A DNA stretch of 64,000 nt from Desulfobacter latus (GTDB lineage: Bacteria > Desulfobacterota > Desulfobacteria > Desulfobacterales > Desulfobacteraceae): the NCBI RefSeq assembly GCF_013389365.1, contig NZ_JACADJ010000005.1, positions 1 through 64,000 of the forward strand, written 5' to 3'. Below are positions 32,601-39,541 of this stretch, in pieces (the stretch's first letter is position 1; the number at the start of each line of letters is the position of its first letter). Made by a program: the position numbers and the translations under genes. The notes below the pieces were generated by a model, which worked only from the letters and a program-made list of their open reading frames with translations, was not told where the DNA came from and ran no database searches.

Positions 32601-33366
32601 CGATCCCTTTTTGTTTCAGAATGCTTTTGTATTTTGAGAATTCCTTTTCATCCAGGGTACACAGCACTGAAATGCCTGCTGAATCCCGCCCTCTGACCTC
32701 CAGGCGGTCAAGGCTGTTGAGTACGGCATTGATCCGTTTGAAAAGCGCTGTCCCTGCAGGGTTGTTTTGGTTCTCTATACCCGGGGCCAGTTGTTTAATG
32801 GCTTCAATATTGTTAATAACTTCTTTTTTTAAACACCATAGGATGTCCTTGAGCTGGTCAATATGATCTGCGGCAATTTCTACCTCGGGGGTGGATAAGC
32901 CGGCTGTTGCAGATTTGAAATCCCGGATTTCATCCGCAAGCATTTTTTTTATATCCTGGGTGATGCCGGACAATTTGCGGGTTTTTTCCTGGTTATAAAA
33001 CAAGGATGCAAAAATCGTTTCCTGCTTAAGGTTCTGGGCATGGTCAAACAGGGTGGATAAAAAGTCTTTGCCACCCAGGTAATCTTCGGAAACCATCAGG
33101 TTTTTGTCTTCGGAAAACGGGCCAAGCCGATTCTTTGAAAGGGTTTCAATGCCCCTGGACAGGGGGGCCAGATCATTTTCGCAGGTCGGCCCTTTAAATG
33201 CCACAAGAGCACAGATCCCGCACCCCAGGGTGCAGCCGGTGTCGGGGAAAAAGAGTAAGGTGTTTTCCTTCACCGATGACAAGGGTTTGCCGATGTCCAC
33301 ATTCATATTTGCGATATGTTTAAGATAATCAAAAAGTTGTGTTGAAAGATTGCCTTGTCGTTTCAT
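29653..33366 (-). CDS. glmS: Enlarged GlmS-like glutamine:fructose-6-phosphate aminotransferase
   Basis: A 1237-residue protein, about twice the usual 610. The ATG at 33366 has GGAGGAGAT before it. The class II glutaminase motifs are split. CGICALVAFKGP with the expected nucleophilic Cys lies at about residue 49, and the RGRDSAGISV part follows nearly 190 residues later, after a helical insertion. SAHTRWASVGDITEANCHPL and HVCLNGDIDNY complete the domain. Two SIS sugar-isomerase domains follow (IYFIGQGTAGIAA, VAISQSGTTTDTNRTVD, SVASTKAFYSQ). The last 300 or so residues are an additional region. Because the Cys is not at the N-terminus, as in normal GlmS, a propeptide must be removed or the glutaminase is altered. 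Its role in UDP-GlcNAc supply is likely but not certain. Confidence 0.75.
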   Translation of the reverse strand: MKRQGNLSTQLFDYLKHIANMNVDIGKPLSSVKENTLLFFPDTGCTLGCGICALVAFKGPTCENDLAPLSRGIETLSKNRLGPFSEDKNLMVSEDYLGGKDFLSTLFDHAQNLKQETIFASLFYNQEKTRKLSGITQDIKKMLADEIRDFKSATAGLSTPEVEIAADHIDQLKDILWCLKKEVINNIEAIKQLAPGIENQNNPAGTALFKRINAVLNSLDRLEVRGRDSAGISVLCTLDEKEFSKYKSILKQKGIAEGLENRSNQQILSNNTISINEISRPGSPNRITICFVYKFAAEIGALGDNIAFIRNQIKNDHLLQTLAEFSTLSSSVSAHTRWASVGDITEANCHPLDNTRTDSGISPSGIIHVCLNGDIDNYLELKTEYEARYDKIHPQITTDTKLIPLQIEHHLKMGAPIEEAFRLAVNEFEGSHAISMHTDLAPGKLFLAQKGSGQAIFVGLAPDHYIAASELYGVVEETRHYIKLNGEEKGQIVVLDQEGAGGIEGVRSFYYDYQPITLTRADVFTSQITSRDIDRQGYNHYFLKEISESPLSVEKTLENKFKQNPGSGLLNVNLNKTIIPPDLENDLRSGKIRKIYFIGQGTAGIAAQGCADLLTHYLGDKSMDIRAQKASELSGFNIGCDGDDATAMADTLVVAISQSGTTTDTNRTVDMIRAHGAKSLAIVNRRDSDLTFKVDGVLYTSSGRDIEMSVASTKAFYSQITAGAVLGLHLAALLNARSENYISDQILALVALPAKMKAVIEMRDEIKACADNLAISKNYWATVGSGANKTSADEIRIKLSELCYKTISSDFVEDKKHIDLSSEPLIIVCAAGTRESVLRDIIKDTAIFHAHKACPIVITTQGENRFDLYAKAVFKIPEVQEHFAPVLNTLVGHIWGYYAALAINAGSKFLYEARLKIENIIEEFKNMGHDDYEVLLENKFAETVAAFYNQFSRKRRQGEFPGAMGLSTVSDITLLLKYLSGRLPVSDFEVDFGVKGTPANMLSTFFDTMNQAINTMARPVDAIKHQAKTVTVGTSRTSERFEGIIFDALAEHNIQIPLITNTNVLVLKNLQEIISEVKGAVLYRITGLNLLGKVTADTRIEVVSKTGILANESSRVETDHRLKGTKNIIVREGNVYIGKGRKDSRSILVIPVLSSSPTSPNIIEFLLSLNIAFKSTGDVTLLKKIKALGGKYTRLKDWILESKNVAWDDKYLNLVDIETLFGATAEQAVEAIVEKLN

Positions 33367-33448
33367 ATGTATCTCCTCCATATAACAGCTATACCCTAAC
33401 AGGCACCACAACGAATAAAACCATAAGCACCTAATATACAGGGTTAAA

Positions 33449-33510
33449 ATGAGCGCCCCAGGCGCTTTACCCTCTTGTCTCTTGTCTTTTGCCTCTTGTT
33501 TCTTGAGTGG
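33449..33510 (-). repeat. Heptamer repeat plus GC hairpin (copy A)
   Basis: Five 7-bp units (plus-strand form CCTCTTG, TCTCTTG, TCTTTTG, CCTCTTG, TTTCTTG) abut the hairpin GCGCC-CCA-GGCGC. On the minus strand the hairpin side reads AAGAGGGTAAAGCG and ends CATTTTA, nearly the same as the repeat near 41,900. The array supplies the last codons of the PBP gene (tail QETRGKRQETRG). Confidence 0.6.
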
Positions 33511-34852
33511 GGGCGTTAAAATAGGTTTTTAGCATATTTTTTGCATGAGTGCATGCCCGGGTTCCGATATATTTGCCGTGACCCACGATGACGGCGACAA
33601 TTAATGTCTCGTTTGTTGTTTTCTGCTGTCCAAATCCTGTGAACCAGTCGTATTTGATTGTATGCGCCTGATTGGACAGGGAGCCGGTTTTTCCGCCGAT
33701 CAAAAGATTTGATAATACTTTATCCCGTGAATAGCCCCTGAATGATTTTCTGGCTGTGCCCCCGGATATGGTTTTTTTCATAAGTCTTTTCATGGTGGCC
33801 GCTGTGTTGGGACTAACCGGTGTCTTATACACCTCTTTGGTGCTTTTGTAAATTTCGTCTTCGTCTGAATTGGCTACTCGGTCTACAAGACGGGGGACAA
33901 GGCTTTGCCCCTTGTTCACCATGGCGGAAACCATCGTCACGGCAAATACAGGCGAAATCAGGGTATTCCGGTTAAAGCCGCATCCAAGTTCCGCTAAATG
34001 GAACTCGCTGCCGGTTGCTGCAAAATGAGGGACTGGAAAATCAAAGTCCGTATTCGGATTTTGGTTGAAACCAAATTTTTCAGCAAAATTGCTCAGCGCC
34101 GCTTCACCCAGGGCAAGTTGCCCGAGTTTGCCGAATACAGGGTTGATGGATTTGGCAAAGGCGGTCTCCAAGGTAACCCGATTGGTATATTTGGTCTTCT
34201 GATTTGTTAGCTGCCGTTTGTAAAGGGTGTATTTCCTGCCGTTGAAATAAAGGGGGGTAGTGGGTGTATATTTCAATTTTTCCACGGCAGCAGATGCGGT
34301 GACGATCTTGAAAATACTGGCAGCAGGATAGCCGGCCGATGTACAGGGATTGGCATCCGGATTGTCCTGATTAAATCCGGCCATGGCTTTTATGAATCCG
34401 GTGCTGCCGTCCATGGCCACCATACCGATGAGTTCCGGCTTGCCCCGGTCCAGGGTTTTAAGATAGTTCAGGGTCCGGATCAGTTTAGCCTGGAGGCGTG
34501 TGTCCAGTTGGGTGTGAATGGTATATGTCCAGGACGGGCCGTCCGCAAAGAAAATGTTTGTTTTGGAATTGAGAATATCAATGTTTTGGACCAGGGCTTT
34601 GACGTCGGATTTTTCAAGGTGCTTGGGTGGCGCAGGTTTGCTTTCAACCTTATCCGGTTTTGGGGAAAACAGCCGCTCACCAAGCATGGAGACCGTCTGC
34701 CCACCAAACCAGAGCAATGTTATGGCCGCGACACCGGCAACGCCAAGGCAGAGAACAGCTGCCGTCTGGCGTATGCGGCCGGCCATGGTGTGCCTTTTTT
34801 TCTGCCGGTTATAACCTGTCTGAAGTTCGCGCCAGGAAAGTTCTGTTTTCAT
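33467..34852 (-). CDS. Penicillin-binding transpeptidase
   Basis: A 461-residue membrane-anchored enzyme. One TM helix (about 32-53) is followed by a linker and a transpeptidase domain (about 125-445). All three active-site motifs are present: SxxK as SIFK (YPAASIFKIVTA), SxN as SIN (AFAKSINPVFGK) and KTG (LIGGKTGSLSNQ). There is no transglycosylase domain and little N-terminal pedestal, so it is a compact class B-like PBP or PBP-related transpeptidase that crosslinks peptidoglycan. The start is taken as the ATG at 34852. The C-terminal tail QETRGKRQETRG comes from an intergenic heptamer repeat that has invaded the 3' end. It lies downstream of metG on the same strand. Confidence 0.85.
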   Translation of the reverse strand: MKTELSWRELQTGYNRQKKRHTMAGRIRQTAAVLCLGVAGVAAITLLWFGGQTVSMLGERLFSPKPDKVESKPAPPKHLEKSDVKALVQNIDILNSKTNIFFADGPSWTYTIHTQLDTRLQAKLIRTLNYLKTLDRGKPELIGMVAMDGSTGFIKAMAGFNQDNPDANPCTSAGYPAASIFKIVTASAAVEKLKYTPTTPLYFNGRKYTLYKRQLTNQKTKYTNRVTLETAFAKSINPVFGKLGQLALGEAALSNFAEKFGFNQNPNTDFDFPVPHFAATGSEFHLAELGCGFNRNTLISPVFAVTMVSAMVNKGQSLVPRLVDRVANSDEDEIYKSTKEVYKTPVSPNTAATMKRLMKKTISGGTARKSFRGYSRDKVLSNLLIGGKTGSLSNQAHTIKYDWFTGFGQQKTTNETLIVAVIVGHGKYIGTRACTHAKNMLKTYFNAPTQETRGKRQETRG

Positions 34853-34883
34853 AGCATACAAAAGCGTGTCTCAAACTTAAACA

Positions 34884-36794
34884 TTATTTAATCGGGCAGC
34901 CGGGCTTGGGACTGCCGTTAAATCCGGAAAGAACAAGGTTTTTTTTCACACTTGCGGCAAGCACCATGCCTTCGGACAGTTCTCCCATAAGCTTCACGGG
35001 TTTCAGGTTGGCCACAACAATGACTTCTTTGCCCACCACCTCTTCGGGGGTGTAGGATTTACCGATGCCTGCCACAATTTGCCGGGTCTGAGCGCCTAAA
35101 TCTACTTGAAGTTTTAGCAGTTTGTCCGATTTTTCAATCCGTTCGGCAGACAGAATTGTGCCGGCTCTTAAATCTACTTTGGAAAAATCATCAATGGTGA
35201 TTTCTTCTTTTAATGCCGGTTTGAGCGCTTTGGGTGCCGGTGGTGCAGCCGTTTTCTTTTCAACGTCCACCCGGGGAAAGAGAATCCGGGGCTTTGCCAG
35301 GGTAATGCCGCATGGCATCTGACCCCAGGGTCGAATGGCATCCAGGGTAAAAAATCCCTTTTCAGGCAGCTCAAGGCCAAGGGCGGTAATGATTTTACTG
35401 CTGGTGTCCGGCATGACCGGCCAGATCAGCCCGGCCACAAAGCGAAGCCCTTCCAGCAGTTCGTATAGCACCCTACCAAGATCGTCTGTGCGTGCCGGAT
35501 CTTTGGCCAGGGTCCAGGGTTCGTTGGCAACAATGTATTTATTCATGGCTGACACCAGTTCCCAGACACTTGCAAGGGCCTTGTGAAACCGGCATTCCGC
35601 CATGGCTTTTGTGTACGCTGCCAAGGCGGCGTCGGCGTCGGGCTCAAGGCTTAAGTCTTTGTTGGATCCTGCCGCCGGCCCCTGTATGCGGCCTTTAAAA
35701 TATTTGTAGTTCATGGACAATACCCGGGAGAACAGGTTGCCCAGGTCATTGGCAAGGTCTGAGTTGATTCTTGCCACAATAACATCTTCGGTAAAATTGG
35801 CGTCCAGGCCAAATACCATCTCCCGCATGAGAAAATATCTGAATGCATCCACACCGAACCGGCCGGTTACCTCGACAGGGTCGGTGACATTGCCGATACT
35901 TTTTGACATTTTAGCGCCCTGAACATTCCAGAACCCATGGACATTAAGTCCGTTATATATGTCAATGCCAGCCGCCTTAAGCATGATGGGCCAGTAAATT
36001 CCGTGGGGTTTGATAATGTCTTTGGCCACAAAATGCCGGGCCGTGGGCCAGAATTTTTTAAACCGCTCCCCGTCAGGGTATCCAAGGGCCGTGATATAGT
36101 TGACCAGGGCGTCAAACCATACATAGGTGACATAATCTTCATCAAAGGGCAGGGTGATACCCCAGGTCAGCCGGGTTTTGGGCCGGGAGATGCACAAATC
36201 TTCCAAAGGCGCCTTAAGAAATGAGAGAAGTTCTGTTCTGTATTGTTCGGGCCGGATAAAATCCGGATGGGTTTCGATGTGTTCAATGAGCCAATCCTGG
36301 TACTTGCTCATTTTGAAGAAATAGTTTGATTCTTTGATGGTTTCCGGCACAGTCCCGTGGTCCGGGCATTTGCCGTCCACAAGCTCGCGTTCCTGGTAGA
36401 ATCTTTCACACCCGAAACAATAAATGCCCTCATAACTTGAAAAATAGATATCCCCTTTGTCGTAAATCGTTGACAGAACCGATTTTACCACCTCAATATG
36501 TCCAGGATCCGTTGTCCGGATAAAGTGGTTGTTTTCTATATTGAGCAGGGGCAGAATATCTTGAAATAGTTTGCTGATTTTATCTGCGTAAGCCTTGGGC
36601 GTGGTATTTTCCTTTTCAGCCGCCTGAACGATTTTATCCCCGTGTTCATCCGTTCCGGTTAAAAAAAAGGTATCGGCACCTTCCATCTTTTTGAAACGGG
36701 TGGCGACATCTGCTGCAATGGAGGTATAGGCATGACCGAGATGGGGCTTGGCATTCACATAGTAAATAGGTGTGGTATAGTATTGACAAGTCAT
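34884..36794 (-). CDS. metG: Methionyl-tRNA synthetase
   Basis: A 636-residue class I synthetase that charges tRNA-Met. The HIGH motif is HLGH (NAKPHLGHAYTS, residues 18-21), and KMSKS is present intact (GAKMSKSIGNV). A Cys-rich knuckle lies near 127-147 (CFGCERFYQ...CPDHG). The anticodon-binding domain includes NKYIVANEPWTLAKD. The C-terminal 100 residues are an EMAP/tRNA-binding domain (FSKVDLRAGTILSAERIEKS), used for dimerisation. It is 12 bp downstream of ricT, in the metG-ricT-holB order seen in many bacteria. Confidence 0.97.
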   Translation of the reverse strand: MTCQYYTTPIYYVNAKPHLGHAYTSIAADVATRFKKMEGADTFFLTGTDEHGDKIVQAAEKENTTPKAYADKISKLFQDILPLLNIENNHFIRTTDPGHIEVVKSVLSTIYDKGDIYFSSYEGIYCFGCERFYQERELVDGKCPDHGTVPETIKESNYFFKMSKYQDWLIEHIETHPDFIRPEQYRTELLSFLKAPLEDLCISRPKTRLTWGITLPFDEDYVTYVWFDALVNYITALGYPDGERFKKFWPTARHFVAKDIIKPHGIYWPIMLKAAGIDIYNGLNVHGFWNVQGAKMSKSIGNVTDPVEVTGRFGVDAFRYFLMREMVFGLDANFTEDVIVARINSDLANDLGNLFSRVLSMNYKYFKGRIQGPAAGSNKDLSLEPDADAALAAYTKAMAECRFHKALASVWELVSAMNKYIVANEPWTLAKDPARTDDLGRVLYELLEGLRFVAGLIWPVMPDTSSKIITALGLELPEKGFFTLDAIRPWGQMPCGITLAKPRILFPRVDVEKKTAAPPAPKALKPALKEEITIDDFSKVDLRAGTILSAERIEKSDKLLKLQVDLGAQTRQIVAGIGKSYTPEEVVGKEVIVVANLKPVKLMGELSEGMVLAASVKKNLVLSGFNGSPKPGCPIK

Positions 36795-36806
36795 TGAGAT
36801 GGGTTC

Positions 36807-37604
36807 CTAAGTGTTTTCTTTTTTCAGTTCTGACAGAAATATTTCCTTTTCCGTGCGGTCCTCAAGTCTGACATTGACGCTTTGTCTGAGAACATTCTGA
36901 CGGACCACTTTGCCTTTGACATCTTCAACTGTAATGGTTCTTCCCAGTTTCGGCATTTGCTTCTTATAATGGCGATAGGTCTCATTTTCAAAGGTCAGGC
37001 AGCACATCAGTCGGCCGCATACCCCTGAAATTTTAGTGGGATTCAGGCTCAATCCCTGTTCTTTTGCCATTTTTATGGACACCGGATCAAAGGTATGCAT
37101 AAACGATGAACAGCACAGTTCCCTGCCGCATTTCCCTACCCCTCCCACATGTTTGGACAGATTTCGGATACCGACCTGGCGCATTTCAATACGGATGGAA
37201 AATTCTTTTACCAGAAGTTTAATCAGTTCCCTGAAATCAATCCTGCCGTCCGCTGTATAAAAAAATGTCAGTTTGTTTCTGTCAAAGGTGCTTTCCACAC
37301 TGAACAGGTTCATTAAAAGGTCCAGCTCTTTTATGCACGTAAGGCAGTATTCATGAGCCTGCCGTTCCAGTGATTCAAGTTCCAGGCGCCGGCTGAAATC
37401 TTCCTGGGTGGCCACTCTGACAATATTTTTTAAAGACGTCTCGTCTTTGTCCTTTTCCCGGGACGGAACGGCAACGATGCCGAACCCCAGCCCTTGTTCG
37501 GTTTCAACAATGACCCGGTCTTCTAAGTTCACCGCCAGGTCTTGGCTGTTGAAATCGTATATTTTACCTGCGGTCTTAAATTTAACCCCGGCAACGTTTA
37601 CCAT
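36807..37604 (-). CDS. ricT: RicT/YaaT family PSP1-domain protein
   Basis: A 265-residue protein with the PSP1 C-terminal domain: FFYTADGRIDFRELIKLLVKEF, RIEMRQVGIRNLSKHVGGVG, CGRELCCSSFM and ISGVCGRLMCCLTFE. The clustered Cys residues are the family hallmark and may bind an Fe-S cluster. In Bacillus, RicT acts with RicA and RicF in RNA processing and phosphorelay control. Outside Firmicutes the gene is simply conserved beside holB. It is 17 bp from holB on the same strand. Confidence 0.9.
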   Translation of the reverse strand: MVNVAGVKFKTAGKIYDFNSQDLAVNLEDRVIVETEQGLGFGIVAVPSREKDKDETSLKNIVRVATQEDFSRRLELESLERQAHEYCLTCIKELDLLMNLFSVESTFDRNKLTFFYTADGRIDFRELIKLLVKEFSIRIEMRQVGIRNLSKHVGGVGKCGRELCCSSFMHTFDPVSIKMAKEQGLSLNPTKISGVCGRLMCCLTFENETYRHYKKQMPKLGRTITVEDVKGKVVRQNVLRQSVNVRLEDRTEKEIFLSELKKENT

Positions 37605-37621
37605 AAAAATCGGCCTCTTAT

Positions 37622-38647
37622 TTAGCTAACGACTAAGGAAAGGAAAAAACGGTCAAGGGTCAGTCTTGTGCCGCTGTTGGATTCCAGTCTTTTTTCCGTT
37701 TCATGAAACAGTGTCATCCATGTTAACATTCGCGTGTATGAATGCATCATACTAATATCTTTAAATACGCTTAAAAAATCAAGGTTAACTATTTTATCCG
37801 ACCTGTATTTTAATATGCAAAAGTCTCTGAATACGGTTCGCAGCACTGCCATGACATCAAGAATATATTCCGGCCGGGCCGACAGACGCCTGGATAAATC
37901 AAGGCCTTTAAAGGCCTTTTGATGCGGTGGTGTTGCCGGAAATCGGCAGATTTCTTTGATTAACCATGGCCGCAGCATTTTCCAGTCAGGCGCGCCCGCT
38001 TTATTCAGGCCTGAGAGACGCAGGGCCTGGTCAAGATCGCTTCCGGCCGTTCCACTGATAATGTGGGCGGTTTCGGGATCAAGCCCGTATTGTGTGCATA
38101 ACATCTTTTTGATTTCATGGTCTGCAAGGGCCTGGAAGTCAATGCGCCGGCACCTGGATAAAATGGTAGGTAAAAGGGGAGCGGTCTGCGCTACGGCAAG
38201 AATGAAAAACGTGTGTTCCGGCGGTTCTTCAAGCATTTTGAGAAGGGCATTCTGGGCCTGGGGGGTCATCAGGTCTGCATTCAGGATGCACACCATCCTG
38301 AATGCAGCTTCATTGGCGCGGGATGCGATGATGCTGCCCATGTCCCGGATTTGGGAAATGGTAATCATTTTTTTATTTTCAGCCGGGCCAATAAAAATCA
38401 TGTCCGGGTGCATGCCCGCAGCTATTTTTTTACATGAAGCGCAGAGATTGCACGGCCGGCCGTTGTTTGTACGGCAGTTGCAGGCCTGTGCAAAAAAAAG
38501 CGCAGCCTGCTTTTTGCCGGTTCCCCGGGGCCCGTAAAAAAGGAGCGCATTGGGGATCCGGCCGGTCTGAACAATATAGGCTAATTCAGATAATGCCAAA
38601 GATGAGGGAAGGGCTTCCCGGTTCATTTCGGAAGATGCAGCAGGCAT
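37622..38647 (-). CDS. holB: DNA polymerase III delta' subunit
   Basis: A 341-residue clamp-loader subunit. It has a P-loop-like segment FYGPRGTGKKQAAL, a four-Cys zinc module (CNCRTNNGRPCNLCASC), NADLMTPQAQNALLKMLEEP, and sensor 1 LPTILSRCRRIDF. Delta' supports loading of the beta clamp together with DnaX, which is encoded at 56805-58574 in this window. Length and order are typical. Confidence 0.9.
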   Translation of the reverse strand: MPAASSEMNREALPSSLALSELAYIVQTGRIPNALLFYGPRGTGKKQAALFFAQACNCRTNNGRPCNLCASCKKIAAGMHPDMIFIGPAENKKMITISQIRDMGSIIASRANEAAFRMVCILNADLMTPQAQNALLKMLEEPPEHTFFILAVAQTAPLLPTILSRCRRIDFQALADHEIKKMLCTQYGLDPETAHIISGTAGSDLDQALRLSGLNKAGAPDWKMLRPWLIKEICRFPATPPHQKAFKGLDLSRRLSARPEYILDVMAVLRTVFRDFCILKYRSDKIVNLDFLSVFKDISMMHSYTRMLTWMTLFHETEKRLESNSGTRLTLDRFFLSLVVS

Positions 38648-38665
38648 ATAACATTAGATTAGAAG

Positions 38666-38941
38666 CTAATAATCAACCCGCTCTTTGAGTTCCTTACCGC
38701 ATTTAAAAAACGGCAGGCGTTTGGGTGGGATTTCTACTTTCTGCCCGGTTTTGGGGTTTCTGCCGACATAGCTTTTATACTCTTTGATATGAAAGCTGCA
38801 AAGTCCTCTTATTTCGACCCGTTCACCTTTGACAAAGGCTTCTGACAGGGAATCAAAAAATATTCTTACTACGTCGGCGGCTTCTGATTTGGTCAGGTTG
38901 GCCCGGTCTTTCAATGTGGAAATCAATTCAAGTTTATTCAT
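38666..38941 (-). CDS. HU/IHF family DNA-binding protein
   Basis: A 91-residue histone-like protein: MNKLELISTLKDRANLTKSE, then the DNA-binding arm region with GLCSFHIKEYKSYVGRNPKTG and PPKRLPFFKCGKELKERV. The NPxTG arm is the DNA-intercalating signature, and FxxGKxLKE fits IHF-beta-like members. It bends DNA and organises the nucleoid. It stands between holB and the nusG-like gene on the same strand. Confidence 0.92.
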   Translation of the reverse strand: MNKLELISTLKDRANLTKSEAADVVRIFFDSLSEAFVKGERVEIRGLCSFHIKEYKSYVGRNPKTGQKVEIPPKRLPFFKCGKELKERVDY

Positions 38942-39016
38942 GGAACCTCAAATATGTTAAACAGCTAAAAAGTTTTTCCAGGGGTTTTAATGAATATGCA
39001 TCAAAAAGTCAAGGGC

Positions 39017-39541
39017 TTATGATAACAGATCCGGGATTTTCTCAACCTTGTCAAAATCAATTTCCACACCTGCATAGCTGCCTAAAAGCTCCAGTTTGAT
39101 AATGACCCTGCCCCTGCCCTTATGTTCAAGAAAATCTCCTTTTAACCCGGCCATGGGGCCTTCAAGGATGATTACCGGATCTCCTTTTTTTAACTCAATA
39201 ATATTGCCTGTAATTAGGTCCTGGGTTACGGAGGTCAAAAGCTTGAGCGACTCAATCTGGCATTCGGGCACGGGTACGGGGCCGGCAGAATTTCCGATAA
39301 GCCTGACTGCGCCCAACGTTTTTAAGATCGGTAACTGGTCCACCGGCGCCATACTGGATTTTACAAATACGTATCCGGGAAACAGCGGGGTTTCTATCAT
39401 GAGTTTACGGTCTTTTCTTTTGCTGGGCTTTCTTGTTATCGGCAGGAACGCCTCTATTTTTTTTTTGTTTATATGTGAATACACGGTCTGCTCGAAATTA
39501 CTTCGGGTCAGCAGGGCAAACCAAAGCGCTTTATTTTTCAC
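39017..39541 (-). CDS. NusG/RfaH-like transcription elongation factor
   Basis: A 174-residue protein with a NusG N-terminal domain (ALWFALLTRSNFEQTVYSHI, LFPGYVFVKSS) and a C-terminal KOW domain (GDPVIILEGPMAGLKGDFLE). The size and the long loop between them suit specialised RfaH/UpxY-type paralogues rather than housekeeping NusG, which is normally next to the rplK operon. Such factors help RNA polymerase through long surface-polysaccharide operons. Its start overlaps the lptD stop, so it is translated with an outer-membrane LPS assembly gene. That fits a surface-glycan role, by inference. Confidence 0.8.
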   Translation of the reverse strand: MKNKALWFALLTRSNFEQTVYSHINKKKIEAFLPITRKPSKRKDRKLMIETPLFPGYVFVKSSMAPVDQLPILKTLGAVRLIGNSAGPVPVPECQIESLKLLTSVTQDLITGNIIELKKGDPVIILEGPMAGLKGDFLEHKGRGRVIIKLELLGSYAGVEIDFDKVEKIPDLLS

